DNA from: Glebionis coronaria
Lineage: Eukaryota; Streptophyta; Magnoliopsida; Asterales; Asteraceae
Assembly (NCBI GenBank): GCA_025667525.1
Contig: CM046879.1
Coordinates: 357,673,628-357,737,627, forward strand
Reading direction: 5' to 3'
Length of the DNA stretch: 64,000 bases
The stretch's first letter is position 1; every line of letters begins with the position of its first letter. Shown here one piece after another: positions 23,475 through 34,871 of the stretch. The notes beneath the pieces are model-generated. The model searched no databases. It had not been told where the DNA came from and saw only the letters and a program-made list of their open reading frames with translations. Both the position numbers and the translations under genes were made by a program.

Positions 23475-26441
23475 TGTAAAACCCGCATGCTTTTACCATG
23501 AATAGTACCCTTAAGATCGTACGTACTAGATTAAAACTTTCTTATTATAGCATGATTACGATTACGTGTTAGGATTTTACGTATTACGTACGTGTTAGAA
23601 CACGATAAGTATTTATTACGTACGAACACGCAATAATTATTTAAACAATAATTAATCACGAACATGCGATAATGAAATCATGAACGTAATTAAATCACAA
23701 ACTATTATTAATTACATATATATATTTATTACGAGCGTAAATAAATATATTAGGTCACGGTAATTATTTAACGAGAACACACAAAACGCGAACACAAATA
23801 AACACGAACAAACACGTAAAACACGAACACGAGAACACACTTATTAATTAGACACGAAAAATGATCGGGTTACCCCATATGGGCCCCATTTGCCACGAAA
23901 TTAGGAAGGAGGATGGGCTAAGCCCATCAAATTTTCACTAAAGGGGGGTTAAGGCGAAAAACACTACTCATATTTTTATTTACAGAGGATTTCACAAAAC
24001 CTAAAACTTCTCCTCCTCCTTCTTTTCTTTTTTGGCCGCCACCTTCAAACACACCAAGGAGGTGTTTGTTGATCTTTGATCTTGGAATTGTTGCTAGTGT
24101 TCGTGTTTGTTCATCGTTCCTTAGATCCACGCATTCGGTAATTCGTTTATACCTTTTTCTTTTGATTTAATCTTTTTAATAATTATGAACATGATATGTT
24201 TTTATTAAAAACCTAATTAAATCATAGATCTAACATGGAATTGGTTTTGGTATAAACCAAAAGGGTTGTTTAAGGGGTGTTTGTTCTTGGCCGCGCCTAA
24301 CCTGAACCTGAGAGGGTCTCGGTTTGGCCATTTGACCACCACCGAGACCATATGGTCCCGGTTGGTTGGTGTGGGTCCCACGACAGCATCAAGACAAGGG
24401 TAACCCCGATTTGGTTCGGGGTATGGTGTCGATTTCATGTACGGTTCATGGTTCTTAGTCAAGATCCGGTTCATGGTGTATGTTTAGATTTTTATTTGTT
24501 TATGATCTTATGTTAAAATTTAAATTAATAACATGACATGATTAATTTAATAACATGACTTAGGTTATTTAAATTATTAAAATCATGAAATTATTAACCT
24601 AAGTATTTTATATTTTAGACTTATTATTAATTAATTATTTAAAAACCATGGTTATAATTAATTAATTAACATAACTTAGATTATTATTAATAAATAATAA
24701 TACATGTTTTAACCTAAGTATTTAACTTTATTTAGTTAAAAACATGTTATACTTTAATTAAATATTTTAACCTATAGTTTATTTTAATTACATGAAATAA
24801 TTAATAAACTATATATTATATCATATGACTTAGAAAATAATCATGAAAACACTTAGGCTTAAATACTTAGCTTATTTAACCAGCTTATTTCTAATTATGG
24901 AAACTTCTATTTTTAGAAACTTATTTAAATAAGGCAGCTAATCTATTTATGGAAACGTTCTATTTTTAGAAACTTATTTCTTTCAGGCAGCTAATCTATT
25001 TATGGAAACTTATTTAAATAAGGCAGCTAATATATTTATGGAAACTTTTTATTTTTAGAAACTTATCTATTTTAAGCAGTAATTCTATTTTTGGAAACTT
25101 TCTATTTTTGGAAATTCTATTTTTGGAAACTTTCTATTTTTGGAAACTTTCTGTTTTTGGAAACTTTCTATTTTTTGAAACTATCTATTTTAGGAAACCT
25201 GCTATTTTTGGAAAGTTACTTATTATTACACAGTAAGTATAATAATTCATGAAATACAAGAAATACTTAATCAGAGTAAACAAAATATAAGATAAACACA
25301 GTTTAAGGCTTTAAACAGTAAAACATGATAAGAACATATAAAATAAGCTAAGACATGACATAAAACCAGCTACGTATTTAGTAAGCAGATACTTATTCAT
25401 GTATGTATTCATGTAGCATTAGTGATACGGAAGTAGGATTCCTCTCAGTTCGTCTTCTTCGTTCACTGGACATAAGGTACGGATTCCCGTCCTTTCAGTA
25501 TGGACATTCTTTCCTTATTAGGATTCCCCGTATGCAGCCAACTGTTTTCCCAGTATATGTTTTATATGTTGTTGAATTGCTTATGTTTAATTAAGAATAC
25601 CTATAGCCATATACATGCATGACCAGTTTCACCTAGTTATGGAGGTACCAAAACCATAACATTAGAGGCACTGATGTTATGACTTCACCACGGCGGAGTG
25701 ATTGCTCGTGGCGTCCCTTCAGCTTTTGGCCATTTATATTATATTTATCATGTGGGGCGTATAGGTGCATCCTAGTTACATGTTTTCAGTCAGGATTTCA
25801 TGGTGAATGTGTTGTGTGCCTTGCATCCTTCACAAGGAGCTGATCCCTCCTACCCAGAACCAGTATATTAAATTAGAGGCAGCCCCTCTAATTTGCATGA
25901 TGAGGTCACCCCTCCAAGTATTCATGCACAGTGGATTTTCATGACCTATATTGGCTAATGGTAAAATATGTTAAACAGTTTTCATAAGATAAACATAAGG
26001 CTTTTCAAACTATAAAACCAGTTTTATGAACATGTTCCAGGTTTTCCAGGACTTATACATTTCCGCTGCTATTAAGTCTTTATTATGCTTAGTCATTCAT
26101 ACTATGTCTATATCCGTGCACTGAGCGTTTTGCTCAGCCGTTACTTTCCTTTCCATGTCCCAAAACGGCAGGTACCCTAGAAAAGACTCGAGCATTTGGA
26201 GGACGTGCATAGGATGGAAGCTGCTAGAGACTTCTTTTCCTTTTTGTCTTTATATACTTATGCTTGCTTAGTCTTTCATTCATTTCTTTTGCTTTATTAT
26301 GTTTTGGGCTTATGTTTGGGAACCGATGTTTGATTTCGGTTTACCCTATGGTCATGTAATGTTTAGACATTTATCCTTGTTTGCTTTGATGACACACCAT
26401 AATTACGCGTGACATTCCATTTATCAAAATGGGGTGTTACA
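23475..26441 (+). repeat. TEK-2 3' LTR
   Basis: Near-identical to 16266-19200 (same start, end and internal landmarks) with scattered substitutions, small indels and a longer GGAAAC repeat (25083-25215). After it comes the right copy of GTTATGTC (26442-26449) and the resumed COP-1 spacer. Confidence 0.93.
25083..25215 (+). repeat. 17-bp tandem repeat in TEK-2 3' LTR
   Basis: About eight units of the CTATTTTTGGAAACTTT repeat, against about six in the 5' LTR. One unit is 15 bp. Sister LTRs are identical at insertion, so the number changed afterwards. Confidence 0.88.
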
Positions 26442-26978
26442 GTTATGTCTATCTTGCATAAACAAGTGTGCATAACTGGACAGTGCTTGCCGCCCTATAA
26501 TAATTATCAACTTATAGGTTATCTTCACTAGGATAAGTTACTTTGTTAAGGTCCTTTTTCATTTTTAATATTTTTATTTTTGGACGCTGACAAGTATTTT
26601 TCCAAGCGTTGTTGTGACCAATTTAGACACTGACATGGCTTTGCCAAACGTTGACAAGAATATAGCTGTTGGGCGTTGATGGGTTATTTTTGACCGTTGA
26701 CACTCAATGGGACCTACCCAGTTGTTACTTTTTGACGAATTTTTGGGCCGTAATTTTGGGAGCAGATAACTTTCAATTAATGCATGAGATAACTTATTTT
26801 CTTTTCAATATTTTCATGATTGTATTTTGAAAATAGTTGACTCATTTTTGACCAATCACATGCATATTTCTCTCCTATATATTTGGCTCCTATTTTTAAA
26901 CAGGGTACCTATCATTCTTGTCTAACAAAATTTTCTCCTATACATCATCTTTCTAAATCATTCAAACAACATTCAACA
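26442..26978 (+). promoter_or_regulatory. COP-1 spacer, right part, and leader of the third ORF
   Basis: It resumes COP-1 after TEK-2 and carries more CGYTGAC words (26583-26700). Just before the third ORF are a TATA-like CTATATATTT (26876-26885), a pyrimidine-rich stretch ending TTTTTAAACAG (26904) that could serve as a 3' splice site, and an A-rich leader running into AACAATGGC at 26979. An internal promoter or a spliced subgenomic RNA could each use these; neither is shown. Confidence 0.45.
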
Positions 26979-29900
26979 ATGGCACCAAAATTTAAACCAA
27001 GTGATTTGGTATTGGGATTCAGGAGTCAACACAACATGATAGCATATTTGGACGCTGATGATACTCTGTTTCCCCAATACACACAGATGGTAGCGTATTT
27101 GACTGCATCCCCAATTTGGTATGCTCTTTCTCATGCTCCTCTCATCTCTATCACACATATTAAGCAGTTTTGGAACAGTGTTAGTTCCTCAACAATTAAT
27201 AATGTGACTACATTATCATCTATTGTTCATGGGCGTACATGGGTGGTTAATGAAGCCTTGGTTCGCCAGGCTTTGCATCTTGATGATGCAGATGGTATAA
27301 CCACCCTCCCCATTCATGAAATAGAACAAGGACTAAGGGCTTTGGGTTATCCTTTCCCTGATGAGGGAACTTTAAACAAATATCATAAACAGGAGTTTCC
27401 CCCAGCCTGGAAGTACCTAATACATGTCCTCTTACAATGTTTGAGTCCCAAGTGTACTGCACACAATGAGATTAATAGATCTATTGTTAGTGCTATTGTG
27501 TGCATTAATACTGGGCAAAAGTTTAATTATTCCAAAATAATTTTTGAGGGCATGTGTAAAAACAAAGGGAATAAGATGACCTTAGCTTATCCCAGATTTT
27601 TACAAATGGTTTTTGATGTCCAGAATTACTGCACAAGGGATCATGATGATTTTTATGAGATCCCTGTGCAAAATAAAGCTATTTTTACAAAGATGAACTC
27701 ACCTCCTCACCGTGACTTACCCCTCACCCCAGCTATGATTGCTGTCATTGAAGCAGCACAACCCCAACCAGACCCACAACCCCAACTTGACCCAATACCT
27801 GAACCTTTACCTTCACCACAACACATGCAAATTGACCAAGAACCCTTTGACGCTGACACATTAAATGTTGGCGTTGATACACCTAATCCAAACGTTGACA
27901 CCAATCCTTCACAGACCCAAACACCCCTTAACTAACCCACATCCATCCAATCCACATCATCTTCTACCCCACCACAATATAGGTTGCAAAAACGCCAAAG
28001 GACTACTGGAGTGTTCTCCTCTTGTGGTCCTAGACATGTAGCAGAGAGAACCACTACCACAAGTGTGGTTGGTGCTATGGATGAGGCTGGGACTATTGGT
28101 TCTTGCTTATATGCTGGCCAAGACAGTCCTAATATCTTTAAGACCTCCTCCATGCCCCATGAGTCTAATTTGGGAGGTCAAATACCCATTTTAGAGGAGG
28201 GCAGATTGGAACCAATGACCTTAATGGAATTGACGGCTGTCTACATTAGATTGTAAAAGCAAAATGCAGACTTGGTACAAACAGTCAGTACACAAGGCCT
28301 TGAACTCAAGCAATTGAGGGAGAGGATTGTTATTTTGGAAACAGCTGAGTCAAGGAGAAGACAGACAAGGGTCCTTTTATCAGAGGAGGATTCTTACAAA
28401 GGGGAGGAAGCTGCTACAGAGCCTGTTAATTTGAGTGATAAAGGCTCACATGAAGCTGCTACAGAGCCATTTGATATGAGTGGAAAAGGTTCATATGATG
28501 AAGAATCTTTGGGTGTTGCTGAAGCCCTTACTGAGTTGAAGAAACAGACAGGTTTTGATACGTCTCTAGTTACTCCTACAAACTTAAACTTGTCTTTTAC
28601 AGCTATGTTGGAAGAAATTACAAGAGGCGATGAGACAGGTAATTTGGGCGTTGACAAGCAAAATTTGAACGCTGATACATCAAGCGCTGACATGAGTAAA
28701 TTGGGCGCTGACAAAGCAAATTTGGGCGTTGACAGACCTGCAGATGAGGTTGATGTTTTCCAGTCATCATCCATCATCAAAGAAGTTTCTTCACAGGTAT
28801 TACCATCATCCTTACCCACCATTGTTCCATTAGATAAGGGTAAAGGAAAAATGGTAGAAGTAGAAGTTCCAAAGGATGCAGCACAGGTTGAGTTTGATAG
28901 ATGGTTGGCTGCACAAATTGTGGAACAAGAAAGAAAGAAGGTTGGTGAATCACCTTTTGTTGTCACTTCAGAAGAACAAGCAGGAAGTGATGAAGCCAGT
29001 TCAGACTCAAGTGTGATAATTATAGAACAACCAGAAAGACTTGAATATGGTGATGATTTGGCAAGAGAGAAGTTGAATGAGTTTAAATTTCAAGTAGATT
29101 TTGATATGCCAGAAGTTGTTCAGATGTACCATGCTTGGGAAGATAGGTGTATGGAGAATCCACATTTGACTATTTCAGACCAAATATGGGGTTTGGAGAT
29201 TCTTCTAAGAGTACAAAAGGACTGCAAGGTAATTCTGAAACACAGAGCTAGAAATATTCTCTCAATGTTGAAAAGGGATAGAAGGGAGCTGTACTACATG
29301 CTCCTCAGATGCCATGGAACAGGATGGACCTACAAGAAATTGATTGGATTATCCTTTGAAGAGTTGGAGTTCAAGGCTTATCCCATTTGGGCAAGAGTGC
29401 AAGAAGAAAACACTCTAAGACTTCTTTCTGATGAAAGGAAAGAAGAACTTGCAGAAGAGATGGAACTTAAGAAGGCAATGATTGTTCCAAGACCTTTAAA
29501 GAAGGGAGTCCCTCTTGAGTTTCCTACAGATATGGATAGATTGGTGCCTAGTGAAGCTGTTATAAGAAGGAGCATCAAGCTCTCACCATTGGAAGCTTCA
29601 GATATGGTACAAGTGTTACCTCTTGATTCCAGAAACCCTATTATAAGCTATGAAGAAGATGAATGTGGGTTTTGGAAGATTGGTAGGTATGGGAAAGAGG
29701 TTCACACTTTTACTACACTTATATCTTTGTTTGCAAGTTTTGATAGAGAAGACTTGGTAGACCTATGGAGGTTGTTAGAGGCCAAGTATGAGACTGAAGA
29801 TCCTACTTTAGTCAATGCAATAAAACTGTGGTCAACATTCAAGAGAATGTGTGGACCAAGAGATGAAGATCCTGCTGTTTGAAAGGATCTTGAAGATGAC

Positions 29901-30134
29901 CTCAGTGGTCTTCAATGGCGTTTGTATTCAGTTGCTGGTGTATATTACTTGAGTTCTACAAAGTTTGCTGAGTATCTACTAGTAGATGGTCAGTATTCCA
30001 TGTCCAAGGAAGTCTTGGAGAAGATGAAGACAACATAGCTGGAGATTGATTATTCAAGTGACATGGCCAAAGATTTGATCAGACATATTTATTACCAATA
30101 TGATAAGTGTTGTAAGATTCCTCCTAGTTCTTAA
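26979..30134 (+). pseudogene. COP-1 third ORF (aORF), ~1,050 codons, unknown function
   Basis: One continuous frame after pol, broken only by in-frame stops at 27933, 28254, 29880 and 30036 and ending at 30132-30134; no frameshift. The ATG at 26979 has the best start context (AACAATGGC); an upstream in-frame ATG exists at 26883. Residues 1-230 form a globular-looking domain with MVAYLTASPIWYAL, a WNSVSSS stretch, WVVNEALVRQAL and WKYLIHVLLQCLS. Then come a Pro-rich linker, a coiled-coil-like stretch (427-461), NLGVDK/GADK repeats from the CGYTGAC word (~554-588), and a C-terminal domain (~690-1045) with SFDREDLVDLWRLL and LQWRLYSVAGVYYL. I see no signal peptide or membrane segment, which argues against an envelope. 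I recall similar proteins annotated without function in Asteraceae genomes, unverified here. Confidence 0.8.
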
Positions 30135-30173
30135 TGTTTATTCAGAAACTTGATTACTAGAGTAGATATCAAG

Positions 30174-30186
30174 TTTAGGGGAGGAT
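30174..30186 (+). other. Polypurine tract of COP-1
   Basis: TTTAGGGGAGGAT directly before the 3' LTR, about 40 bp after the end of the third ORF. Confidence 0.88.
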
Positions 30187-30701
30187 TGTTGGGAATAAAA
30201 TATAGCCAGTCCACTTGAGCGCTGACAAGAGGAAAACAAGCGTTGACAGGAAGAAAACAAACGCTGACAGATCAAGCGTTGACAAGAAGAAGTCAAGCGT
30301 TGATAGGTTGAAGACAAGCACTTATGGAAAGATTTAGTCTACGCGTATATTGTTTCTAGTTTGTTTCTAGTAAAGATAAGTTCAACATTGTATTTTCTAT
30401 AATTATCTTTACCTAGAATAGTTGATACGTAGACTCTTGTACAAGGTTTCTTATGTCTATAAAAGAAGACCTTTAGGTTATTGTTCATATAAGTTTTCAT
30501 ACGTTAAACACTTTCATTGTAAGCATGTTTGTTATATTCAATCAAGTGAAAGTTTGTTTACATCTTTGTGTGTTCTTGTTTAAGTGTTAATTCCACATAA
30601 CACTTAGATTACTTTATACATATACAAAGGTTTCTCTACCTGTATAACTTGATCTAATCTCATATACATAAAGCTAAATCGATCTAATTTTGGGATCAAT
30701 A
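30187..30701 (+). repeat. COP-1 3' LTR
   Basis: 515 bp, colinear with 8527-9041 and differing at about 18 positions. The motif array is at 30218-30330 and the TATA box at 30458-30465. It ends GGGATCAATA, followed by the right copy of AACAC at 30702-30706. Confidence 0.93.
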
Positions 30702-30706
30702 AACAC

Positions 30707-31109
30707 GGGATCACGGTTCATCAAAAGTCATCAAGAATTTATCTTTGAAAGCTCGAATCCCTGCACATGATAAGAAAGAAAACAACAAACACATACTAGG
30801 GTCTCCCCCTACACTTATTATAAAAAACAGAGAAAAAGGATAGATACTGCGGGTTGCCTTCCAAGAAGCGCTTGTTTTTGTTAACCGAGTCATGAGCCTG
30901 ACTCGACCTTGATTAGCATGGGAAGAAACTTGAAACACATCCACCGGGATCAAATACATGGTTTTCATCCATCAAGTAGCACAAGCTTAAGGCGAACAAG
31001 GCAAGCCAAAGAAGAGTAGGCAAGGTTCCCTTAAGCAAAGATGGAGCATGGTGGTAGACAGTGTGATGAGGTGCAAGCATATCTTCATTGTGTCCAAAAA
31101 TCGTTCCTT
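30707..31109 (-). other. ATH-1 DNA between gag-pro stop and COP-1
   Basis: About 400 bp of non-coding element DNA. It contains AAGCGCTTCTTGGAAGGC (element strand, near 30867), the counterpart of AAGCGCTTCTCGGGAGGC at 55128 in ATH-2, and a polypurine-like AAGTGTAGGGGGA (30816-30804). In ATH-2 these landmarks come after pol, so here RT, RNase H and integrase are missing between the stop at 31110 and this point. Confidence 0.8.
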
Positions 31110-32359
31110 TTATTTCATCAGATGGACACTGAGATGGCTTAAAATTTGCAATACCGGGATCGAACACCTTTCCTTTAGGGGAAAATAAGAATCAGGCTCA
31201 GTAGACCTTGAAGAGGATCCGCTCATAAATCGCACAATCTCATCCTCAGAAGGTAGATAAAGAGGTGTCAAGACATAAGTACTGCGGATATCGGTGTCGT
31301 CCGATTTCTTCTCCTTTGAAACGGGTTTCCTCATATCCGAAGGAGGATAAAGACCAAAATCAAAGTCCAAAGGAGGAGAATCACTCTCATTGGGGAAGTA
31401 GGTATTGAGAAAAGTAGCAAAGTCTTCCTCAAATGAGTAGTCATCCAAAGTAGGATCAAGCATTGTTGGTGGAGGATCTTCATCAAAAGTAGGTGCAAGG
31501 TAATCATGCGAAGAATCACTCGAAAGAGTATCGACATAATCAAAGTCATCATAAGTTGGCATGTCTGGATACTCTGAAACAAAATTATCATAATCATCCC
31601 CATCGGAACTAGAATCATCATCATAAGCATCATAGATCGGTGGAGAATCATAAATTGGTGGAGGATCAAAATTGGAGAGAGAATCATCCAGATCATCTTG
31701 GAAAAGTGGATTATCGTAGCAAGAGTCGAAAAGAGGATTGTTGTAGATGACAAAATCATCAAGCACATTAATCATATTCTCTGATTCTCTTCCATTGGGT
31801 TTGGTTGTGATCTTCCCCATTTTAAACACTTGGGCATCATTCCCGACCCTTAAGATTAGCTCACCTTTGACAACATCAACTAATGTTTTTCCGGTTCTCA
31901 AGAATGGCCGACCAAGTATTAACAGAATACGAGGGTCCATTTCATAATCAGTAATAACAAAGTCGACCGGAAAAGTGAAGGTACCAACTTTAACAAACAC
32001 ATCTTCGGAAATACCAACAGGGTAAGCGAGAGTGCGATTTGTTAGCTCAAGGGTCATCTTTGTTGGTGTAAGGTCGGGTAATGATAACTTTTTCCAAACA
32101 CTTAAAGGCATCAAAATAATACTTGCCCCGAGATCAGCTAAGGCAGTAAATTCTTCGGTTTGGTTAAAAGTACATGGTAGCACAAAACGACCAGGATCTC
32201 CAAGTTTCTCCGGAATTTCTTTAAGAAGGATTGTAGAACAACTCTCATTCAATCGAGTATTAACAAACTCGGCCATCTTCTCCTTCTTATTAAGCAATTC
32301 CTTAAACATCTTAACAAATGTCAGCATTTGGGCAAGAGCTTCAACAAGGCTAAGGGTGA
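31110..32359 (-). pseudogene. ATH-1 gag-pro, C-terminal half: retropepsin and acidic tail
   Basis: Continues the Gag of 42262-43992 across the TEK-3 insertion. It starts in a conserved pre-protease region (KMFKELLNKKEKM) and has the aspartic protease motif ALADLGASI (active Asp codon about 32133-32135). A second conserved stretch, ILGRPFLRTG, lies about 75 residues later. After about residue 204 comes ~150 residues rich in Asp, Ser, Pro and Tyr (31763-31325), a strongly acidic, probably disordered segment. The frame then ends at 31110 with no RT. It is open throughout this half, better kept than its neighbours. Confidence 0.85.
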
Positions 32360-32364
32360 TGGTA
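32360..32364. other. Target-site duplication TGGTA, left copy (TEK-3)
   Basis: TGGTA precedes the TEK-3 5' LTR; TGGTC (42257-42261) follows the 3' LTR. One mismatch in five. The gag-pro frame of ATH-1 is interrupted exactly here. Confidence 0.75.
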
Positions 32365-34871
32365 TGTGACAACCGCGGTTTTGTGGTTCGTCACTTAGTT
32401 TTATTTTGTGCTAGTTACGTGTCTTTACGTGTTTATGTGCTAATTGGTGTGTATAGATTGTGGTTTGGATATCGTTTACGGTACGGGGTACCTTGTGAGT
32501 GAAAGGATGTTTGATGATTTCATGTTCATGAGCTCACATGGTAGTGACTATGAAATGAGATGGTGTTATTTAGTGGTTTTACGTATACGTACATGTATTA
32601 TAGAAAATCGTATTTATACGATTTAAAGTTTAGCATTTAGAGGTCTCGTATGAGGTATTTTAGTCACGGGAGTATTTTGTTTGGATGTTTTTAAGTCATT
32701 TAGGACTTAGTTAATTAGTTTATTTCATATTTCAAGAGTTTTTATAAAACTGTATATTTTTACGTCTTTTACGGTATACGCGTAAAAACTGACTAGTTTT
32801 ACGGCTTTGAGATTTTGGAGGCTTTAGGAGCTGAAATAAATTTACGTAAATTAAGGTAATATTATTAATACATTAATTAATAATAAAAATAAAATAAAAA
32901 TAATAATAAAGGGGTCGGTTTGGACGAAGCAAGAAAGAAAGAAGGAAAATCCTAAAACAGTCCCAATGGACTTGTAATGGGATTAGGGGGCCTTTAGGAC
33001 TTAACCAAACTCAACCCATAATCAAAATAATCAGATTTTTGACCTCCATAAAAGCTCCTAGCCGAAATTCAACAATGGTAGCTAATTAGGGATTCAAAAA
33101 TAAAGATCTTCCATTGATTTCTAAGGTAAAACCTTCAAAACCCTTGTTCTATTAATAATTTAAATCAATTTAATCATGAAATTGATCTTATGATGGATTA
33201 GGGTTTGTGAGTTTTCTGAGATTAGTGAGATTAGTGTTCATATGAATTGATTACTTTGGTTATTATGAAGATTAGTGATCGTAATTAGGGTTTAATCATG
33301 TTTAAATTCGTTTTTAAAAACTGGGCAAAATTTTTGGTCAGTTGTTTTGATCATATCTTGAGTTCTACAAACTTTTAAGTTCTGAATCTTATGTCCCTGG
33401 AAGGTTAATTGAATTAGCTTTCAAATGAAAGAAACTAGAACTAAATTGGAGGTCGGGAAGTGGGTCAAAAATAGGTTACATCAGTCGGGAGTCAAAACAT
33501 TTTTTGGATCAGCCTGTTTTCATTTTATGTTTTGAATTTTTTGGGGGACTTAGGGTCATAATTGGAGCTTCAAATGAACACGAGATTTAGATTATATATT
33601 AAATAAAAGATCTGGAGAAGGGCTAAGAAAATGGGATAGGGTAAGACCCTCTGGTCATAACAAACTTTTCATATGTTCAAAATCAGTAAATTCTGGATAG
33701 GTAAAAGTATATATATATATATTGAGGCCTTAACAGTAGCTTTAAGGTTGAGGCCAAAAGGGAGAGTTAGCTAACACATGTAAGGGAATATTTTTTCTTT
33801 TACAGGTCATGTTATTTTGGTTTAGGGGGTGTTCGACCAATAGTTTGAAGTATGAAAAACGGGACTGGTTTGGGTTAAATGCTAACGGGACGAATTATGA
33901 ACTAAACTAAGTTAAGGGCTTTATATAGGGGTGTAATGAGATTCATATGGCGTATAAATGGGGTTAAGTTGTAGGATAAGGTTAGATATCCATCATAGAT
34001 TGATGAGCCATTTTGGTATGTGGTTCATGTCTTGATTGTATACGTTTGTGTGTTTAGATTTATGCTAGAACGCGGGTACTTGGAGAAGCTTGTTCAGGTG
34101 AGTTTCATAGTCCCATGTATTTTTATGATTTAATTTCTAGATGGGATGGAAGAGACACTTTGTGGTTTTGTAACTAGTGATGTGAGTGTTTTTATGGTTT
34201 GTGATGGACTTGTGTGTACATTTATGTGATTAACCGCTGTGTGATTCTTGATTGTTATTGCGGTTTGACTTGGTACCAAGGGGATATTGGCAAGGCGGGG
34301 CCTTGAGATTGGTTCATATGTGTATGGGCGGCTATGGGACCATGGTGATTGGTAAGGCTTGGAGCCTTGGAATTGTGGTTATTGGTAAGGCTTGGAGCCT
34401 TAGATTTGTGGTGATTGGTTAATCTTGAATGCTAGTTGTTAATACATAATTGTAGCACATTGTCTATATGTTCTTTTGTTAATGGTTGTTACTCACAGCT
34501 TATAACTGATTTGGCATTGGAATCTAAACCTATAACTCTCACCAACATTATGTTTACGTGTTTTAGTGTCTCTTTCAGGTGAGGACGTGGTTAAGCGTGA
34601 GAATAGGAGTGGCTAGCTGGAAGGCTTAGGATTGCATTTGGAGGAACCCCCTTTCCTCTTAGTCTTTATTTATGTTTGAATAAGTGATACTTTGGTAAGA
34701 GGTAGACCTGTTACCTACTCACCTAGACTCCTGCATTGTATGAGATATCTTCATGACATTATGTCACCATTTATGATATTTCCATTTCATTTAGTTATCT
34801 CTATAGACACACTATTGTTGTGATGATATCCATACGTCGCGCCCCACATTCTGCCATGGTGGGTTGTGACA
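32365..34871 (+). repeat. TEK-3 5' LTR
   Basis: About 2.5 kb, TGTGACAACCGCGG to GGGTTGTGACA. The A-rich centre holds only a 15-bp TA run (33708-33722), where the sister LTR has 115 bp. The last 600 bp contain the AAGGCTTGGAGCCTT repeats. No coding capacity. Confidence 0.92.

Larger units (their letters stand above)
16266..26441 (+). mobile_element. TEK-2: chromovirus-type (Tekay/Del-like) element in COP-1
   Basis: LTRs at 16266-19200 and 23475-26441 (about 2.95 kb), tRNA-Met primer site at 19205, polypurine tract at 23459-23473 and a 4.3-kb internal part of badly decayed gag-pol. The long LTRs ending GGGGTGTTACA, the primer, and the RT and integrase-tail remnants fit the Tekay/Del chromoviruses. 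In the first ~210 bp I count about seven differences between the LTRs. It is the innermost and so youngest element of the left stack, although its coding part is the most damaged, so it was probably defective when it inserted. Confidence 0.88.
8527..30701 (+). mobile_element. COP-1: Ty1/copia element with an extra downstream ORF
   Basis: A plus-strand copia element with 515-bp LTRs (8527-9041, 30187-30701), a tRNA-Met primer site, gag, pol in the copia order protease-integrase-RT-RNase H, a spacer, then a third ORF of about 1,050 codons and a polypurine tract. TEK-2 (16266-26441) sits in the spacer. Without it the element is about 12 kb, long for copia. The two LTRs differ at roughly 18 positions by my count. 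Copia elements with extra 3' ORFs exist (Sirevirus env-like ORFs), but I do not recognise Sirevirus features, so I leave the lineage open. Confidence 0.93.

Noticed and set aside
26979..30134. Third ORF as a host gene captured or lying between elements
   Set aside because: It lies inside COP-1 between pol and the polypurine tract, carries the element's CGYTGAC word, and has no introns or host-like surroundings.
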